A DNA stretch of 64,000 bases from Sva-07 sp963728195 (GCA_963728195.1 CAVSIX010000013.1:124001-188000); one strand, 5' to 3'; positions 44,273 through 52,842 are shown, numbered from the stretch's first letter. The notes: a model not told the origin generated them from the letters alone. Numbers and translations are program-made.

Positions 44273-45949
44273 ATGTCCACGCGTTCGATCGCCGAAGTTC
44301 CTCGTCAGCGATCGTTCGATGAACTCGGGACGCCCCTGCACGACGTCACGTTCTGCGTGATCGACCTCGAGACGACCGGCGGCAACCGCAACGACGACAT
44401 GATCACCGAGATCGGCGCCGTCAAGGTGCGCGGCGGTGAATGCCTCGGCACGTTCCAGACACTCGTCAATCCCGGGCGGGCGATTCCGCCGCAGATCACG
44501 GTGCTCACCGGCCTGACCGACGTGCTCGTCGGGCAGGCACCGCGTGTCGAGGCCGTACTCGGCACGCTGATCGACTTCGTCGGCGACGCGGTGATCGTCG
44601 GCCACAACGTCGGCTTCGACGTCGGCTTCCTCCGCGCCGCGTGCCAGCGGGCCGATCGGGCACCGCTCGCTGGCACCGTGATCGACACGGTCGCCCTCGC
44701 CCGCCGGCTGGTGCGCGACGAGGTCCCCGACTGCAAGCTCGCAACCCTGGCGTCGCGTTTCCGGCTCGATCACCGTCCGAGCCATCGTGCCCTCGACGAC
44801 GCGCTCGCCACCGCCGACCTGCTGCACCTGTTGATCGAGCGCGCCGCCGGGCTCGGCGTCGTCGGCCTCGACGACCTCGTCATGCTGTCGAAGCTCGCCG
44901 GGCACCCTCAAGCCGGCAAGCTCAAGATGACCGCCGACCTGCCGCGCTCTCCCGGCGTCTACATGTTCCGCGGCCAGCGCGACGAGGTGCTCTACGTCGG
45001 CAAGGCCACCAATCTGCGCCAACGCGTGCGGTCGTACTTCGGCAGCGACGACCGCCGCAAGATCGGCCCGATGCTGCGCGAGACGCAGTCGGTGACGCAT
45101 CTCGACCTCCCCGACGCACTCACCGCAGAGGTGATCGAGAGCCGCCTGATCAGCCGGCTCCTCCCCCGCTACAACCGCACCGGCACCCGCGCCGACAAGT
45201 ACTGCTACGTCAAGCTCGACGTCGACAGCGCGTGGCCACGGCTCTCGGTCGTCAAGAATCCCTCGGCGATGGGACTCCACCTCGGGCCGCTTCCGTCGCG
45301 CACGATGGCCAACCTGGTGGTCGAGGCGATCCAGACCGCCGTACCGCTGCGTCGCTGCACGGTCCGCATGGGTCGTGGCTATCGACCACCCGAGGGTGCG
45401 CCCGTGTGCAGTGCGGCACAACTCGGCGTGGCACTGTGCCCCTGCTCGGGCACTGCGGATCCGGCTGCATACGCCGTCGCCGTCGATGCTGCGGCCAGTG
45501 CGATGTCGGGCGATCCCCGCCTGGTCGTCGACCGGCTCCGTGACCGGATGCTCGACCTGGCTGGCGGTCAGCGCTTCGAGGAGGCCGCAGCCACCCGTGA
45601 CCGCCTCGGTGCGTTGCTCGGGGCGGTGCGCCGACACCTGCTGATCGACGCACTGCGGTCGGCGGAGCGAGCGGAGGTCTCACTCGGCGAGTCGACGTGG
45701 ATCATCGACCGCGGTCGTCTCCTCGACGCCACGCGCGCTGGCACCGCAGGCAGAGCGCTGCCGGTGCCCCCGCCCGACGCCACCACCGCCGACGTGCTGT
45801 CGCGCGAGCAGATCGACGAGGCGCTGTGTCTCGCCCGTTTCTGCGACAAGCGCGCCGACCGGCTCGTCGTGCGCTGTTCCGGCAGCTGGACGTTCCCGAT
45901 CGGTGACCGTGTCCCCGACCTCGCCACGCTCGCAGCGCACGCCGCCTGA
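44273..45949 (+). CDS. DEDDh exonuclease fused to GIY-YIG (UvrC/Cho-like) nuclease
   Basis: The 558-residue protein has two nuclease modules. About 20-185 is a DnaQ-type 3'-5' exonuclease (FCVIDLETTGG, GHNVGFDVGFL, HRALDDALATADLL). About 210-300 is a GIY-YIG domain (SPGVYMFRGQRDEVLYVGKATNLRQRVRSYF), followed by a UvrB-binding UVR-like motif (GQRFEEAAATRDRLGAL). The RNase H and helix-hairpin-helix domains of full UvrC are missing, so it should make only the 3' incision, like Cho. It resembles the mycobacterial Rv2191 type. An ATG three codons upstream (44264) is possible; 44273 is preferred because of the promoter spacing. A LexA box indicates DNA-damage induction. Confidence 0.9.
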   Translation: MSTRSIAEVPRQRSFDELGTPLHDVTFCVIDLETTGGNRNDDMITEIGAVKVRGGECLGTFQTLVNPGRAIPPQITVLTGLTDVLVGQAPRVEAVLGTLIDFVGDAVIVGHNVGFDVGFLRAACQRADRAPLAGTVIDTVALARRLVRDEVPDCKLATLASRFRLDHRPSHRALDDALATADLLHLLIERAAGLGVVGLDDLVMLSKLAGHPQAGKLKMTADLPRSPGVYMFRGQRDEVLYVGKATNLRQRVRSYFGSDDRRKIGPMLRETQSVTHLDLPDALTAEVIESRLISRLLPRYNRTGTRADKYCYVKLDVDSAWPRLSVVKNPSAMGLHLGPLPSRTMANLVVEAIQTAVPLRRCTVRMGRGYRPPEGAPVCSAAQLGVALCPCSGTADPAAYAVAVDAAASAMSGDPRLVVDRLRDRMLDLAGGQRFEEAAATRDRLGALLGAVRRHLLIDALRSAERAEVSLGESTWIIDRGRLLDATRAGTAGRALPVPPPDATTADVLSREQIDEALCLARFCDKRADRLVVRCSGSWTFPIGDRVPDLATLAAHAA

Positions 45950-46000
45950 TCCGCCACGGCACACGACGGCCACGTCGTCGCCGCACTGGACCGACCGTGC

Positions 46001-46861
46001 TCAGTTGTCGAGCACGTGGACGCCGCGGTCGGCGATCCTCAGCCGCTTGACGTGTCCGGACTCGGGGAGCGCCGCGATGACATCGTCGACGACGCCGGCC
46101 TCGGCGAGGAACGCAACGGTCGGTCCGCTGCCCGAGAGCCAGCCGCACCAGGCGCCGGCGCGTTCGCCGGCGTCGAGCGCCCCGGCTGCCGACGCCAGCC
46201 CGGCGAATCGGATGGGTTGATGGAGTCGGTCGTCGGTTGCGCCGGCGAGCAGCGACGGGTCGTCGTGTTCGACGGCGAGCACGAACTGCGCGAGTCGGCC
46301 GAGGTTGTGGACGACGTCCGTGCGGTTGAGCTGATCGGGCAGCGCGCGTCGCGAGTGATCGGTCGATGTCGTCGTCTCGGGGATCCACACGACGACCGAT
46401 GCGCCAGCCAGTACCGGCCCGACACGCAAGCGGATCACACGCCCGTCGACCCAGGCGACCACGCCTCCGAATACCGACGCAGCCGCATTGTCACCGTGCA
46501 ACTCCAGGCGGGCGGCCACGTCGAGCACCGAACTGCGTGCCCCGGCGAGCGCACCGACCGGATCGTTCGCCCCGACGACCGCCGCCAACGCGGCCCCGGC
46601 GACGCGCGCCGCCCCACTGAACCCGAGGCCACGGCCCATGGGGATCGCCGATCGCACCCACAGTCGCGGCAGGTCGGTGCCTCCACCGAACTCGACGAAC
46701 GCTCTCGCCGCCGGATGATGCGAATCGACCGGCTGGGCCCCGTCGGGGACATCGCCCGACCCGATGTCGAGTTGCAGGTCGAGCGCCATCCCGAGGACGT
46801 CGAACCCTGCGCCGAGGTTGGCCGACGACGCCGGGACCCGAACGACGGTTGCGTCGGTCAC
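46001..46861 (-). CDS. thrB: Homoserine kinase
   Basis: This GHMP-family kinase phosphorylates homoserine for threonine synthesis. The 286-residue protein has VPASSANLGAGFDVLGMAL at the N-terminus, the GHMP phosphate loop in PMGRGLGFSGAARVAGA near residue 73, and the C-terminal WLSGSGPTVAFLAE motif. In most homoserine kinases the loop reads GLGSSA; here the first serine is phenylalanine and the alanine glycine, which may alter nucleotide binding. GTG 46861 overlaps the trpD stop by GTGA, so a tryptophan and a threonine gene are cotranslated. thrA and thrC are not nearby. Confidence 0.88.
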   Translation of the reverse strand: MTDATVVRVPASSANLGAGFDVLGMALDLQLDIGSGDVPDGAQPVDSHHPAARAFVEFGGGTDLPRLWVRSAIPMGRGLGFSGAARVAGAALAAVVGANDPVGALAGARSSVLDVAARLELHGDNAAASVFGGVVAWVDGRVIRLRVGPVLAGASVVVWIPETTTSTDHSRRALPDQLNRTDVVHNLGRLAQFVLAVEHDDPSLLAGATDDRLHQPIRFAGLASAAGALDAGERAGAWCGWLSGSGPTVAFLAEAGVVDDVIAALPESGHVKRLRIADRGVHVLDN

Positions 46862-47901
46862 GCGGCGTGCGCCTGCGACACGCGGACGAGCGCATCGAGT
46901 GCCCCCTGCGCACGCCCGTCGTCGATCGCTGCGCCCGCGACGTCGATGCCCTCACTGATGTCGTCGACCGCACCGCCGACCACGAGGCCCGCGGCCGCAT
47001 TGAGCACCACGATGTCGCGATGCGGTCCCGACGCGCCACCGAGCACACGCCGGATGACCTCGGCGTTGTCGTTGGGGTCACCGCCGCGCAGGTCCCCGGC
47101 GGTCGCCGCCCGCAGCCCGAGGCGACCTGGCTCGATGACGAACCCACTGATCACGCCGTCGGCGAGGGCGAGCACGGTCGAAGGCCCCGTCGTCGTGAGC
47201 TCGTCGAGCCCGGCGCCGTGAACGACCCAGGCGCGGTCGAGGCCCTGTCGCTGCAGCGTCCGCGCCATCGGTTCGACGAAGCGGGGGTCGGCCACACCGA
47301 TGACCTGGCGTCGCACCCGGCCGGGGTTCGCCATCGGTCCGAGGAGGTTGAATGCCGTCGGAATGCCCAGTTCGCGGCGTGGCGGTCCGACGAACCGGAA
47401 GGCCGGATGGAACACGGGTGCGAAGCAGAAACCGATGCCGGCCTCTCTCACACACGCGGCGACGCCGTCGGCGCCGAGTTCGATCACGACGCCCAGCAAC
47501 TCGAGCAGGTCGGCGCTGCCACACTTCGACGACGCAGAACGGTTGCCGTGTTTGCACACCGGCACACCGGCGCCGGCGATCACCAGCGCAGCCATCGTCG
47601 ACACGTTGATCGAGTGCGATCCGTCGCCGCCGGTGCCGACGATGTCCACGCATCGACTGCGCTCGTCGTCGGTGAGCGGTACCAGCGTCGCTTCGTCGAG
47701 GGCCCCGTCGAGCAGGCCCGTCAACTCGTCGACGTGCTCGCCCTTGGCCCGCAGTGCGACGAGGAAGCCGGCGATCTGAGCGGCGGTGGCATCGCCGTGC
47801 AGGATCGTCACCATCACCTCGCGGGCGGTCGCCGCATCGAGGTGCTTCCCGGCGATCAACTGCGACAGGATCGACGGCCAGGACAACGCTGCGCTCGACA
47901 T
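46858..47901 (-). CDS. trpD: Anthranilate phosphoribosyltransferase
   Basis: TrpD transfers phosphoribose from PRPP to anthranilate, the second step of tryptophan synthesis. The 347-residue protein has the PRPP-binding motif DIVGTGGDGSHSINVST near residue 85, KHGNRSASSKCGSADLLE near 115, AFRFVGPPRRELGIPTAFNLLGPMANP near 165, and the aspartate-rich GLDELT. All are intact. It is not in a trp operon here. ATG 47901 lies 7 bases after TACCAT. The stop overlaps thrB. Confidence 0.95.
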   Translation of the reverse strand: MSSAALSWPSILSQLIAGKHLDAATAREVMVTILHGDATAAQIAGFLVALRAKGEHVDELTGLLDGALDEATLVPLTDDERSRCVDIVGTGGDGSHSINVSTMAALVIAGAGVPVCKHGNRSASSKCGSADLLELLGVVIELGADGVAACVREAGIGFCFAPVFHPAFRFVGPPRRELGIPTAFNLLGPMANPGRVRRQVIGVADPRFVEPMARTLQRQGLDRAWVVHGAGLDELTTTGPSTVLALADGVISGFVIEPGRLGLRAATAGDLRGGDPNDNAEVIRRVLGGASGPHRDIVVLNAAAGLVVGGAVDDISEGIDVAGAAIDDGRAQGALDALVRVSQAHAA

Positions 47902-47908
47902 CGTCCCG

Positions 47909-47914
47909 ATGGTA
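47909..47914 (-). promoter_or_regulatory. -10 element TACCAT, leaderless start of trpD
   Basis: TACCAT is followed by 7 bases and ATG 47901. Confidence 0.5.
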
Positions 47915-47969
47915 GGGGCGACCGAGCCGTGGCACGAACCCGGTTCGGTGCCCGATCGGCTGCGACGTG

Positions 47970-48209
47970 TCAGCGTGTTCGGCGGCGCTGGCGGATCATC
48001 CGCCGGCGGTCACGTTCGGTGGCTCCGCCCCAGACACCCGCCTTCTCACGCACCGACAGCGCATAGTCGAGACACGACTCGCGAACGGCGCAGTCCGCAC
48101 ACACCGCCTTCGCGACCTCGGCCCCGTCGTCGTCGTCGGGATAGAAGACCGACGCATCGAGCCCCCGACATGCGCCGAGATCCCACCATTTCAGTTCCTG
48201 TAACGACAC
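47970..48209 (-). CDS. WhiB-family Fe-S transcriptional regulator
   Basis: The 79-residue protein has the four cluster cysteines in GACRGLDASVFYP, VCADCAVRESCLDYA (CxxCxxxxxC), the WhiB turn GVWGGATERDRR, and a basic C-terminus for DNA contact. WhiB proteins are actinobacteria-specific and usually bind a sigma factor region 4. The first cysteine is at about residue 14. GTG 48209 begins VSLQELKWWDLGAC. A TAGATT at 48247-48252 on the minus strand could be its -10, giving a leader of about 30 bases. The subgroup (WhiA to WhiG, Wbl) was not resolved. Confidence 0.94.
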   Translation of the reverse strand: MSLQELKWWDLGACRGLDASVFYPDDDDGAEVAKAVCADCAVRESCLDYALSVREKAGVWGGATERDRRRMIRQRRRTR

Positions 48210-48303
48210 GTGCGGTTGACCCCCGTAGCTTGCCCCTGGTCACTCGAATCTAGAACTGACCAGCGCAGAGCGCCAGGGGAAATTTCTGCGAGGGTCCCGA
48301 CGC

Positions 48304-48906
48304 TCAGCCGCGCAGGTCGTCGAGGAGTTCGGCGTGGGTCGATTCGGGCAGCTCGACCCCTTCGAGATAGTCGGGATGCTCGATCTCGATGCGCACCGGG
48401 CCGCCGGCGAACGACTCGACCTGTTCGGGGGTGAACTCGAAGCGGATGTAGTGCACTGCCGCGGTGGCCTCTTCACGAGTGAGTTGGCCGGCATGGGCCT
48501 CCTCGGTGATCGATCGGACGCGATCACCGTTCGGCAGCACGATCACGAACGAACGCTCGATGCCGACGAGTTTCGGCAGCCACTCGCGCATCTGTTCGTC
48601 GCTGGTCAGCTCGAGGAACACCGTCGCGGTGAGCTGGCCTGGTTCGGGAATCATCGGGTTGTAGGTGTCGAGTTCGACCTGGATCTCCTCGTCGGTGACG
48701 AGCTTCTCCACGCGCGCCATCTCCTGGATCTGCAAGCGCATCGTGTCGCGATTCTCGAACATCACCGTGATCAGCGTGCCGAACGAGAGACGCCGGCGGC
48801 GCTTGATCTCCATCACGGCGGCACGGAACTCGTCTCGCTCACGTTCGTAGGCACGCACGTCGGCGATGTCGTCGAGGCGGAGCTTGCGACTGCTGTTCTG
48901 GGACAT
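48304..48906 (-). CDS. DUF3501 family protein
   Basis: The 200-residue protein matches the DUF3501 family through MEIKRRRRLSFGTLITVMFENRDTM, QIQEMARVEKLVTDEEIQ, ELDTYNPMIPEPGQLTATVFLEL and the C-terminal HYIRFEFTPEQ. Family members have unknown function but recur next to rubrerythrin and an HdrD-like Fe-S protein, as here. ATG 48906 has AGGAG 6 bases upstream. There are 66 bases between it and the Fe-S protein stop, so the genes form an operon with rubrerythrin. Confidence 0.85.
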   Translation of the reverse strand: MSQNSSRKLRLDDIADVRAYERERDEFRAAVMEIKRRRRLSFGTLITVMFENRDTMRLQIQEMARVEKLVTDEEIQVELDTYNPMIPEPGQLTATVFLELTSDEQMREWLPKLVGIERSFVIVLPNGDRVRSITEEAHAGQLTREEATAAVHYIRFEFTPEQVESFAGGPVRIEIEHPDYLEGVELPESTHAELLDDLRG

Positions 48907-48972
48907 GACAACTCCTGTGCGTTTCTGCGCTCGGACGATGCCGTGGCACGTCTCGAACGCGCGCTGGTCTGA

Positions 48973-50277
48973 TCAGGGTTCCTCGGCGATGCCGTACGCG
49001 CGGGCGATCACCTGGAGCGGGTGTTGGGGCGTTCGCCCCGTCTGTTCGACGATGGCGGTGTTCGCGAGGTGGCAGTCGCCGGCGACGATGTCACCGCCCG
49101 CCTTGTCGATGTGTTCGCCCAGCTTCTTCGCGATCGGTACCGAGATCTCCTCGTTGCCGGCACGGAAACCCCACATGCCGTCGATGCCCGAGCACTGTTG
49201 CACCAGCTTGACCTTGGCGCCGGTGAGCTTCATCAGATCCCGGCTCTTGAACCCGATGTTCTGAGCACGGAGATGGCAGGGCGTGTGATACGCGATCGTC
49301 TCGACGGTGTCACCGGTGAAGTCGGTGTCGAGCGAGGTGTCGTCGCCCTTGTGGACCTTCATCAGGTACTCGGCGGCGTCATAGGTGTGTGCCGCAACGA
49401 GCTCCGCGTCCGGACCGCCGACGTAGTCGACGTAGTCCTTCTTGATCACATAGCTGCACGTGGGCTGCGGCACGACGATGTCGGTGCCCGCGCGGACCTC
49501 GGCGGCGAGCGTCTCGACGTTCTTCTCGGCGACCTTCGTGAACTCCTTGACGTTGCCCGAGTGCAACCACGGGGCCCCACAACAGCCGGCGTCGGTGTTG
49601 TCGCACTCGATGCCGTTGCGCTCGTAGACCTTGACGAGGTCCTTGCCGATCGCGGTCTCCTGGTACTCGACGAGGCAGGTCGGAAAGACGGTCACCCTGC
49701 CCTGGCGTCTCGTGAGGGTGATCTTGGGACGCTTCTTGAACCAGGTGGAGAAGCGCTGCTTCGCGTAGGGCGGCAGAAGTCGGACCGAGGACACGCCGGT
49801 GGCCTTCGAGACGACCTTGCGAATGCCCGATCCCGGTTCGGCGTTGACGACCTTGTTGGCGATCGGTCCGGTGCTCGTGGCCAGCGTCCCGAGGAGATCG
49901 GTGCGCGCCATCATCTGCGTGGTCGCCTTCGCTCGGGACGACGTGATGCCGTTGGCGTGCTGCATCGCGTCGGCGCGCAGCATCAGGCGTGGGAAGTCGA
50001 GGTTCCACTCGTGCAGCTCGGGGATGTACGGACAGTTGACGTAGCAGAGCTTGCACTGGAAGCACTCGTCGACGACCTGGTCCTGTTCGGCGGGGGTGAG
50101 GCGCCCGGCGTCCTGGTCCTCGTGCTCGTCGATCATCTCGAACAGCGTCGGAAACGACGTGCAGAACTTGAAACAGAGGCGGCATCCGTGGCACAGGTCA
50201 TAGACCCGTGTGAGCTCCTCGCGGACGTCTGCCTCGTCGAAGTAGACGGGATCCTTGGGGTCGTACGTCGTGGTCAT
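48973..50277 (-). CDS. Heterodisulfide-reductase-like Fe-S protein (HdrD/GlpC type)
   Basis: The 434-residue protein has two N-terminal ferredoxin-type clusters (YDLCHGCRLCFKFCTSFP near residue 29, ECFQCKLCYVNCPY near 72) and two C-terminal cysteine-rich CCG-type domains (GCCGAPWLHSGN near 240; CHLRAQNIG...CSGIDGMWGF near 340). It would transfer electrons between membrane or soluble donors and the rubrerythrin/DUF3501 partners. GlpC is an alternative name by similarity, but no glpA or glpB is adjacent. ATG 50277 is preferred; a longer frame upstream runs into the hairpin region. Two hairpins separate it from rubrerythrin. Confidence 0.88.
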   Translation of the reverse strand: MTTTYDPKDPVYFDEADVREELTRVYDLCHGCRLCFKFCTSFPTLFEMIDEHEDQDAGRLTPAEQDQVVDECFQCKLCYVNCPYIPELHEWNLDFPRLMLRADAMQHANGITSSRAKATTQMMARTDLLGTLATSTGPIANKVVNAEPGSGIRKVVSKATGVSSVRLLPPYAKQRFSTWFKKRPKITLTRRQGRVTVFPTCLVEYQETAIGKDLVKVYERNGIECDNTDAGCCGAPWLHSGNVKEFTKVAEKNVETLAAEVRAGTDIVVPQPTCSYVIKKDYVDYVGGPDAELVAAHTYDAAEYLMKVHKGDDTSLDTDFTGDTVETIAYHTPCHLRAQNIGFKSRDLMKLTGAKVKLVQQCSGIDGMWGFRAGNEEISVPIAKKLGEHIDKAGGDIVAGDCHLANTAIVEQTGRTPQHPLQVIARAYGIAEEP

Positions 50278-50342
50278 GGAACACTTCTTCCGGCGTGGTG
50301 ACGAGAATCCACCGAGGCGACAGGCGCAGCGGTGGGTGGACA

Positions 50343-50394
50343 CGGAGGGGGCCGTCGTGCGACCCCCTCCGATCGGACCACTCGAAACGAGTGG
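50343..50394 (-). terminator. Two tandem hairpins after rubrerythrin
   Basis: Hairpin 1 has a 9-bp stem cggaggggg/ccccctccg (50343-50351, 50363-50371) with an 11-base loop. Hairpin 2 has a 7-bp stem ccactcg/cgagtgg (50378-50384, 50388-50394) with a 3-base loop. Both lie between the rubrerythrin stop (50404) and the Fe-S gene start. There is no U-tract, so this may be a processing or partial-termination site that sets unequal expression. Confidence 0.5.
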
Positions 50395-50403
50395 ACGCTG
50401 GTG

Positions 50404-50823
50404 TCAGGCCAGCGCTTCGAGGCCCTGGGTGAAGCGCCCGGCGTGGCTCTTCTCGGCGCGCGCCAGCGTCTCGAACCAGTCGGCGATCTCGTCGAAGCCT
50501 TCGTCGCGTGCCGTCTTGGCGAAGCCCGGGTACATCTGGGTGTACTCGTAGGTCTCGCCGGCGATCGACGCCTTGAAGTTCTCCTCGGTGTCACCGATCG
50601 GCTCGCCCGACGCAGGGTCGCCGACTTCGGCGAGGTACTCGAGGTGACCGTGTGCATGGCCGGTCTCGCCTTCGGCGACCGAGCGGAACAGCGCGGCGGC
50701 GTCGGGGTAGCCCTCGATGTCGGCCTTCTGGGCGAACCACAGGTAGCGGCGGTTGGCCTGGCTCTCGCCGGCGAACGCCTCCTTCAGGTTCTCGTGGGTC
50801 TTGGTGCCGTTCAGGTCACCCAT
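50404..50823 (-). CDS. Rubrerythrin (no rubredoxin domain)
   Basis: The 139-residue diiron protein has the erythrin four-helix pattern: LKEAFAGESQANRRYLWFA near the start, SVAEGETGHAHGHLEYL in helix 2, FKASIAGETYEYTQMYPGFA and ETLARAEKSHAGRF near the end, giving the paired Glu and ExxH ligands. The C-terminal rubredoxin domain of classical rubrerythrin is absent, as in sulerythrin-type proteins. A peroxidase role in oxidative stress is likely. ATG 50823 has AAGGAG about 8 bases upstream. The next genes are the Fe-S protein and DUF3501. Confidence 0.9.
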   Translation of the reverse strand: MGDLNGTKTHENLKEAFAGESQANRRYLWFAQKADIEGYPDAAALFRSVAEGETGHAHGHLEYLAEVGDPASGEPIGDTEENFKASIAGETYEYTQMYPGFAKTARDEGFDEIADWFETLARAEKSHAGRFTQGLEALA

Positions 50824-51036
50824 GGTGGTCTCCTTGGTTTGGGGGGATGGTTGGGGGATGGTTGGAGGTCGGAGATCTCGGACGGGTCGACCGCAAGCGT
50901 GTGGTGGCGCCGTGACCTCGAGCCCTCGGACCCGGAAGCCTCGGCCGGTCCGGACGACGACTTCACACCCCCGAGCGTATGTACATCGCCGACGGATCAA
51001 CAATTCCCCGTCGCTCGCGACGCACCCCTCTCGTCC

Positions 51037-51109
51037 GACACCCTTCGTGTCGCAATTCTGGTGGGCCGCCTCACCCGAAGTGTCACGCAAACGGGGTTTC
51101 TCCTAGCAT
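51037..51109 (+). promoter_or_regulatory. Promoter region of the glpD-type operon with palindrome
   Basis: An inverted repeat gacacccttcg/cgaagtgtc (51037-51047, 51076-51084) encloses an inner ggtgggccgcctcacc palindrome (51060-51075). cacgcaaacg follows (51084-51093) and then a -10 TAGCAT (51104-51109), which is 8 bases before ATG 51118. The palindrome-cacgcaaacg block also occurs upstream of the 4-TM gene at 31501 with nearly the same spacing, which suggests a common regulator. Confidence 0.5.
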
Positions 51110-51117
51110 CCGGGGCG

Positions 51118-52842
51118 ATGCCGGGATCGAAGCTCAGGTTCGAACGGGAGGCGATGCTCGACGCACTGCGCGCCGGCACCACCGACGACCCGTTCGACGT
51201 CCTCGTGATCGGCGGCGGGATCACCGGGGTGGGCGTGGCACTCGACGCTGCCGCACGCGGGCTTCGCACGGCGCTGGTCGAGCGCGACGACTTCGCCAGC
51301 GGCACGTCGTCGAAGAGCTCGAAGATGGTCCACGGCGGGCTCCGCTATCTCCAGAACGGCGATGTCCGCCTCGTCTACGAGGCACTGCGCGAGCGTCGCC
51401 GTCTCATGAGGAACGCTCCGCACCTCGTGGAGATCCTGCCGTTCATGATCCCGATCCTGACCAAGGACGGCGTCGTGTCGAAGAAGGTCGCCAAGGCGCT
51501 GGGCTCGGCGATGTGGATGTACGACGTCACGGGTGGCTGGCGCATCGGCAAGCTCCACCGGCGGATGTCGGCGCAGGAGGCGGCCGAGCACTTCCCGACC
51601 ACCTACCTCGACAAACTCAGCGCCGGGTATCTCTACTTCGACGCCGGCGCTGACGACGCCCGCCTGACGCTCACGATCGCCCGCACCGCAGCCGACCGCG
51701 GTGCGGTGATCGTGAATCGCTGCGCCGTCGTCGACCTGGCCGTCCACGCCGTCGACAGCGTCGCCGACGCACCCGTCAGCACGGTGACCGTCGAAGCCGA
51801 CGGCGAGCGCTTCGACATCGCGGCACGGTGCGTCGTGAACGCTGCCGGGGTGTGGGCCGACGACGTCCGGTCCTTCGACGAGCGGGTACGTCCGGATTCG
51901 ATCCGCCCGGCGAAGGGCGTGCACGTCACCGTGGCGTGGGACCGCGTCCGCGTCGACATCGCCGTGATCATCCCGGTGCGCAGCGACCGGCGCAGCCTGT
52001 TCCTGGTGCCGTGGGGCCCTCGGCCCGACGGGTCGTTCACCCACGTGTACGTGGGTACCACCGACACCGACTACGACGGCCCGCTCGACGATCCGCAGTG
52101 CACCGCAGACGACATCGACTACATCTTGACCGCGCTGAACGAGGCCCTCGATCCGTCGACGACCGAACGGCTCACCCCCGACGACATCACCGGCGTCTGG
52201 GCCGGTCTGCGTCCGCTCGTGAAGACCCCGACCGGCGTCGGCGCCACCACCTCGAAGACCGCCGATCTGTCGCGCCAGCATCAGGTGGCTGTGAGCGATG
52301 CCGGAGTCGTGCGGGTGAACGGCGGCAAGCTCACGACCTACCGAGCGATGGCCGAGGACACCGTCGATCTGGTCGTCGCCCGGCTCCATGCGCCGTGGCG
52401 CGCCCGCCGCTCCCCCACCCGCCGCCTGAAACTGATCGGCGCCGACCGGCCCAGCACCGCACAGCGAGGTACGACCGAACACCATCTGGTGCATCGCTAC
52501 GGCACGATGGCCGACGAGATCCGCGCCCTGGTCGCGCTTCGTCCCGATCTCGCCGAACCGCTCGTGGCCGGGCAGCCCTACCTGCGCGCCGAGGCGGTGT
52601 ACGCCGTGCGCCACGAGATGGCGACCACACTCGACGACATCCTCGCCCGGCGCACGAGAGCCCACCTGTTCGACCGCGACGCCAGCTTGGCCGCCGCCCC
52701 CGCCGTCGCGTCCCTCGTCGCCGCAGAACTCGACTGGTCGCCGGCCGAAACCGAACGTCAACTCGACGCATATCGACGCCTGTGCGACGACGAGCAGAAC
52801 GCAGGAGTCGAACGTGCCCACGTCGCCAACACCACCGATTGA
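51118..52842 (+). CDS. glpD: FAD-dependent glycerol-3-phosphate dehydrogenase
   Basis: This enzyme oxidises sn-glycerol 3-phosphate to dihydroxyacetone phosphate and passes electrons to the quinone pool. The 574-residue protein has the FAD motif DVLVIGGGITGVGVALDAAARG near residue 25, FASGTSSKSSKMVHGGLRYL, INAAGVWAD-type VVNAAGVWADDV, the substrate motif GLRPLVKTP, VNGGKLTTYR, and a C-terminal domain of about 150 residues. It is longer than E. coli GlpD but normal for actinobacteria. ATG 51118 follows a TAGCAT -10 by 8 bases. The 3' end overlaps the next gene by 29 bases. Confidence 0.92.
   Translation: MPGSKLRFEREAMLDALRAGTTDDPFDVLVIGGGITGVGVALDAAARGLRTALVERDDFASGTSSKSSKMVHGGLRYLQNGDVRLVYEALRERRRLMRNAPHLVEILPFMIPILTKDGVVSKKVAKALGSAMWMYDVTGGWRIGKLHRRMSAQEAAEHFPTTYLDKLSAGYLYFDAGADDARLTLTIARTAADRGAVIVNRCAVVDLAVHAVDSVADAPVSTVTVEADGERFDIAARCVVNAAGVWADDVRSFDERVRPDSIRPAKGVHVTVAWDRVRVDIAVIIPVRSDRRSLFLVPWGPRPDGSFTHVYVGTTDTDYDGPLDDPQCTADDIDYILTALNEALDPSTTERLTPDDITGVWAGLRPLVKTPTGVGATTSKTADLSRQHQVAVSDAGVVRVNGGKLTTYRAMAEDTVDLVVARLHAPWRARRSPTRRLKLIGADRPSTAQRGTTEHHLVHRYGTMADEIRALVALRPDLAEPLVAGQPYLRAEAVYAVRHEMATTLDDILARRTRAHLFDRDASLAAAPAVASLVAAELDWSPAETERQLDAYRRLCDDEQNAGVERAHVANTTD

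Noticed and set aside
45950..46000. Terminator between the UvrC-like gene and thrB
   Set aside because: Only a short acgac/gtcgt hairpin without a U-tract is visible; too weak to call.
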